The notes below the pieces were generated by a model that saw nothing but the letters and a program-made list of their open reading frames with translations, searched no databases and had not been told where the DNA came from. A stretch of 5,868 nt of DNA from Flavobacteriaceae bacterium. GTDB taxonomy: Bacteria; Bacteroidota; Bacteroidia; Flavobacteriales; Flavobacteriaceae. Made by a program: the position numbers and the translations under genes. How positions within the stretch are numbered: the stretch's first letter is position 1; every line of letters starts with the position of its first letter. This document shows, in pieces, positions 5,307 to 5,868 of this stretch. The stretch is from positions 1 to 5,868 of the forward strand of contig JAGLKH010000452.1 in assembly GCA_023141985.1 (NCBI GenBank). Direction: 5' to 3'.

Positions 5307-5868
5307 ATGAGATTTTCAACTTTAATAGCAGCAATGCTACTTTTTTTATTGAGCAATACTCAAATCAATGCACAAACATTTAATGAAGAGCTATACTCTG
5401 CTTTAGAGTACAGACTTGTTGGACCTTTTAGAGGTGGTCGTAGCGCTGCTGTTACAGGAGTCGAAAATCAACCCAATCTATTTTATTTTGGAGCTACAGG
5501 AGGAGGAGTTTGGAAAACTATAAATGGCGGACGTGAATGGGAAAACATTTCTGACGGTTATTTTGGCGGAAGTATAGGAGCCATTACAGTTTCAAAAAGC
5601 GACCCTAATGTAATTTATGTTGGAGGAGGAGAAACAACAGTTAGAGGAAATGTGTCTTCTGGATATGGTGTTTGGAAAAGCGTTGATGCAGGAAAAACCT
5701 GGACATCTTCAGGATTAAAAAACTCAAGACATATTCCAAGAATCGCTGTACACCCAACAAATTCAGATATTGTATATGCGGGTGTTTTAGGAAATATTTA
5801 CAAACCAACACAAGAAAGAGGTGTTTACAAAAGTACAGATGGTGGAAAAACATGGCGTAAAATACTAT
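5307..5868 (+). CDS. Secreted BNR/Asp-box repeat protein, VPS10/sortilin-like (5' end only)
   Basis: The frame opens at the ATG at 5307 and stays open through 187 codons plus one base to the window edge, so the C-terminus is missing. Residues 1-22 form a signal peptide: MRF, a hydrophobic run LIAAMLLFLL, then NTQINA with likely cleavage before Gln23, so export across the inner membrane is expected. The mature part starts with YRLVGPFRGGRSAAVTGV (35-52) and FGATGGGVWKT (61-71), then Asp-box-type repeats TINGGREW (71-78, with Asn for the usual Asp), SVDAGKTW (125-132) and STDGGKTW (176-183). Such repeats are the blades of beta-propellers like those of sortilin/VPS10 and some glycosidases. Bacterial proteins with this N-terminus are usually around 900-1000 residues or more, and their role is not established. 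It is separated from hemH by 78 bases and a possible terminator and has no visible link to haem. I see no clear promoter or Shine-Dalgarno. Confidence 0.88.
   Translation, partial: MRFSTLIAAMLLFLLSNTQINAQTFNEELYSALEYRLVGPFRGGRSAAVTGVENQPNLFYFGATGGGVWKTINGGREWENISDGYFGGSIGAITVSKSDPNVIYVGGGETTVRGNVSSGYGVWKSVDAGKTWTSSGLKNSRHIPRIAVHPTNSDIVYAGVLGNIYKPTQERGVYKSTDGGKTWRKIL

Overview
This is an AT-rich window from a member of the Bacteroidota, most likely a marine-type Flavobacteriaceae species. The evidence is the low GC content, the lack of strong Shine-Dalgarno sequences, the matches to the Bacteroidota -7 promoter element TAnnTTTG, and proteins of recognisable flavobacterial style. It carries a divergent haem-biosynthesis cluster with its own AraC-family regulator. 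The genus cannot be fixed from the sequence alone.

Layout. On the minus strand, reading right to left, are hemA (glutamyl-tRNA reductase, start about 3060, end 1801), then a fused hemC-hemD gene (1808 to 234) that overlaps hemA by 8 bases, then a 204-base gap filled with hairpin-forming repeats. The first ten codons of what looks like hemE (uroporphyrinogen decarboxylase, 29 to 1) run off the left edge. On the plus strand are an AraC-family regulator of PchR-like type (3231-4154) and, 33 bases later, hemH (ferrochelatase, 4188-5228). An AT-rich hairpin and T-run follow. Last is the 5' end of an unrelated secreted BNR/Asp-box (VPS10/sortilin-like) protein (5307 to the right edge).

The genes fit one pathway. 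HemA commits glutamyl-tRNA to 5-aminolevulinate synthesis, HemC-HemD turns porphobilinogen into uroporphyrinogen III, HemE decarboxylates that product, and HemH inserts iron at the end. The regulator sits between the two arms. A perfect 20-base palindrome lies in the divergent control region and overlaps the predicted -7 box of the regulator-hemH transcript, so iron- or haem-responsive control is plausible.

The points most worth attention are this palindrome-promoter arrangement, the Cys-Pro motif in the linker of the regulator, the HemC-HemD fusion, the cysteine-rich insert in ferrochelatase, and the repeats between hemCD and hemE. No mobile-element gene, tRNA, rRNA or CRISPR array was seen.
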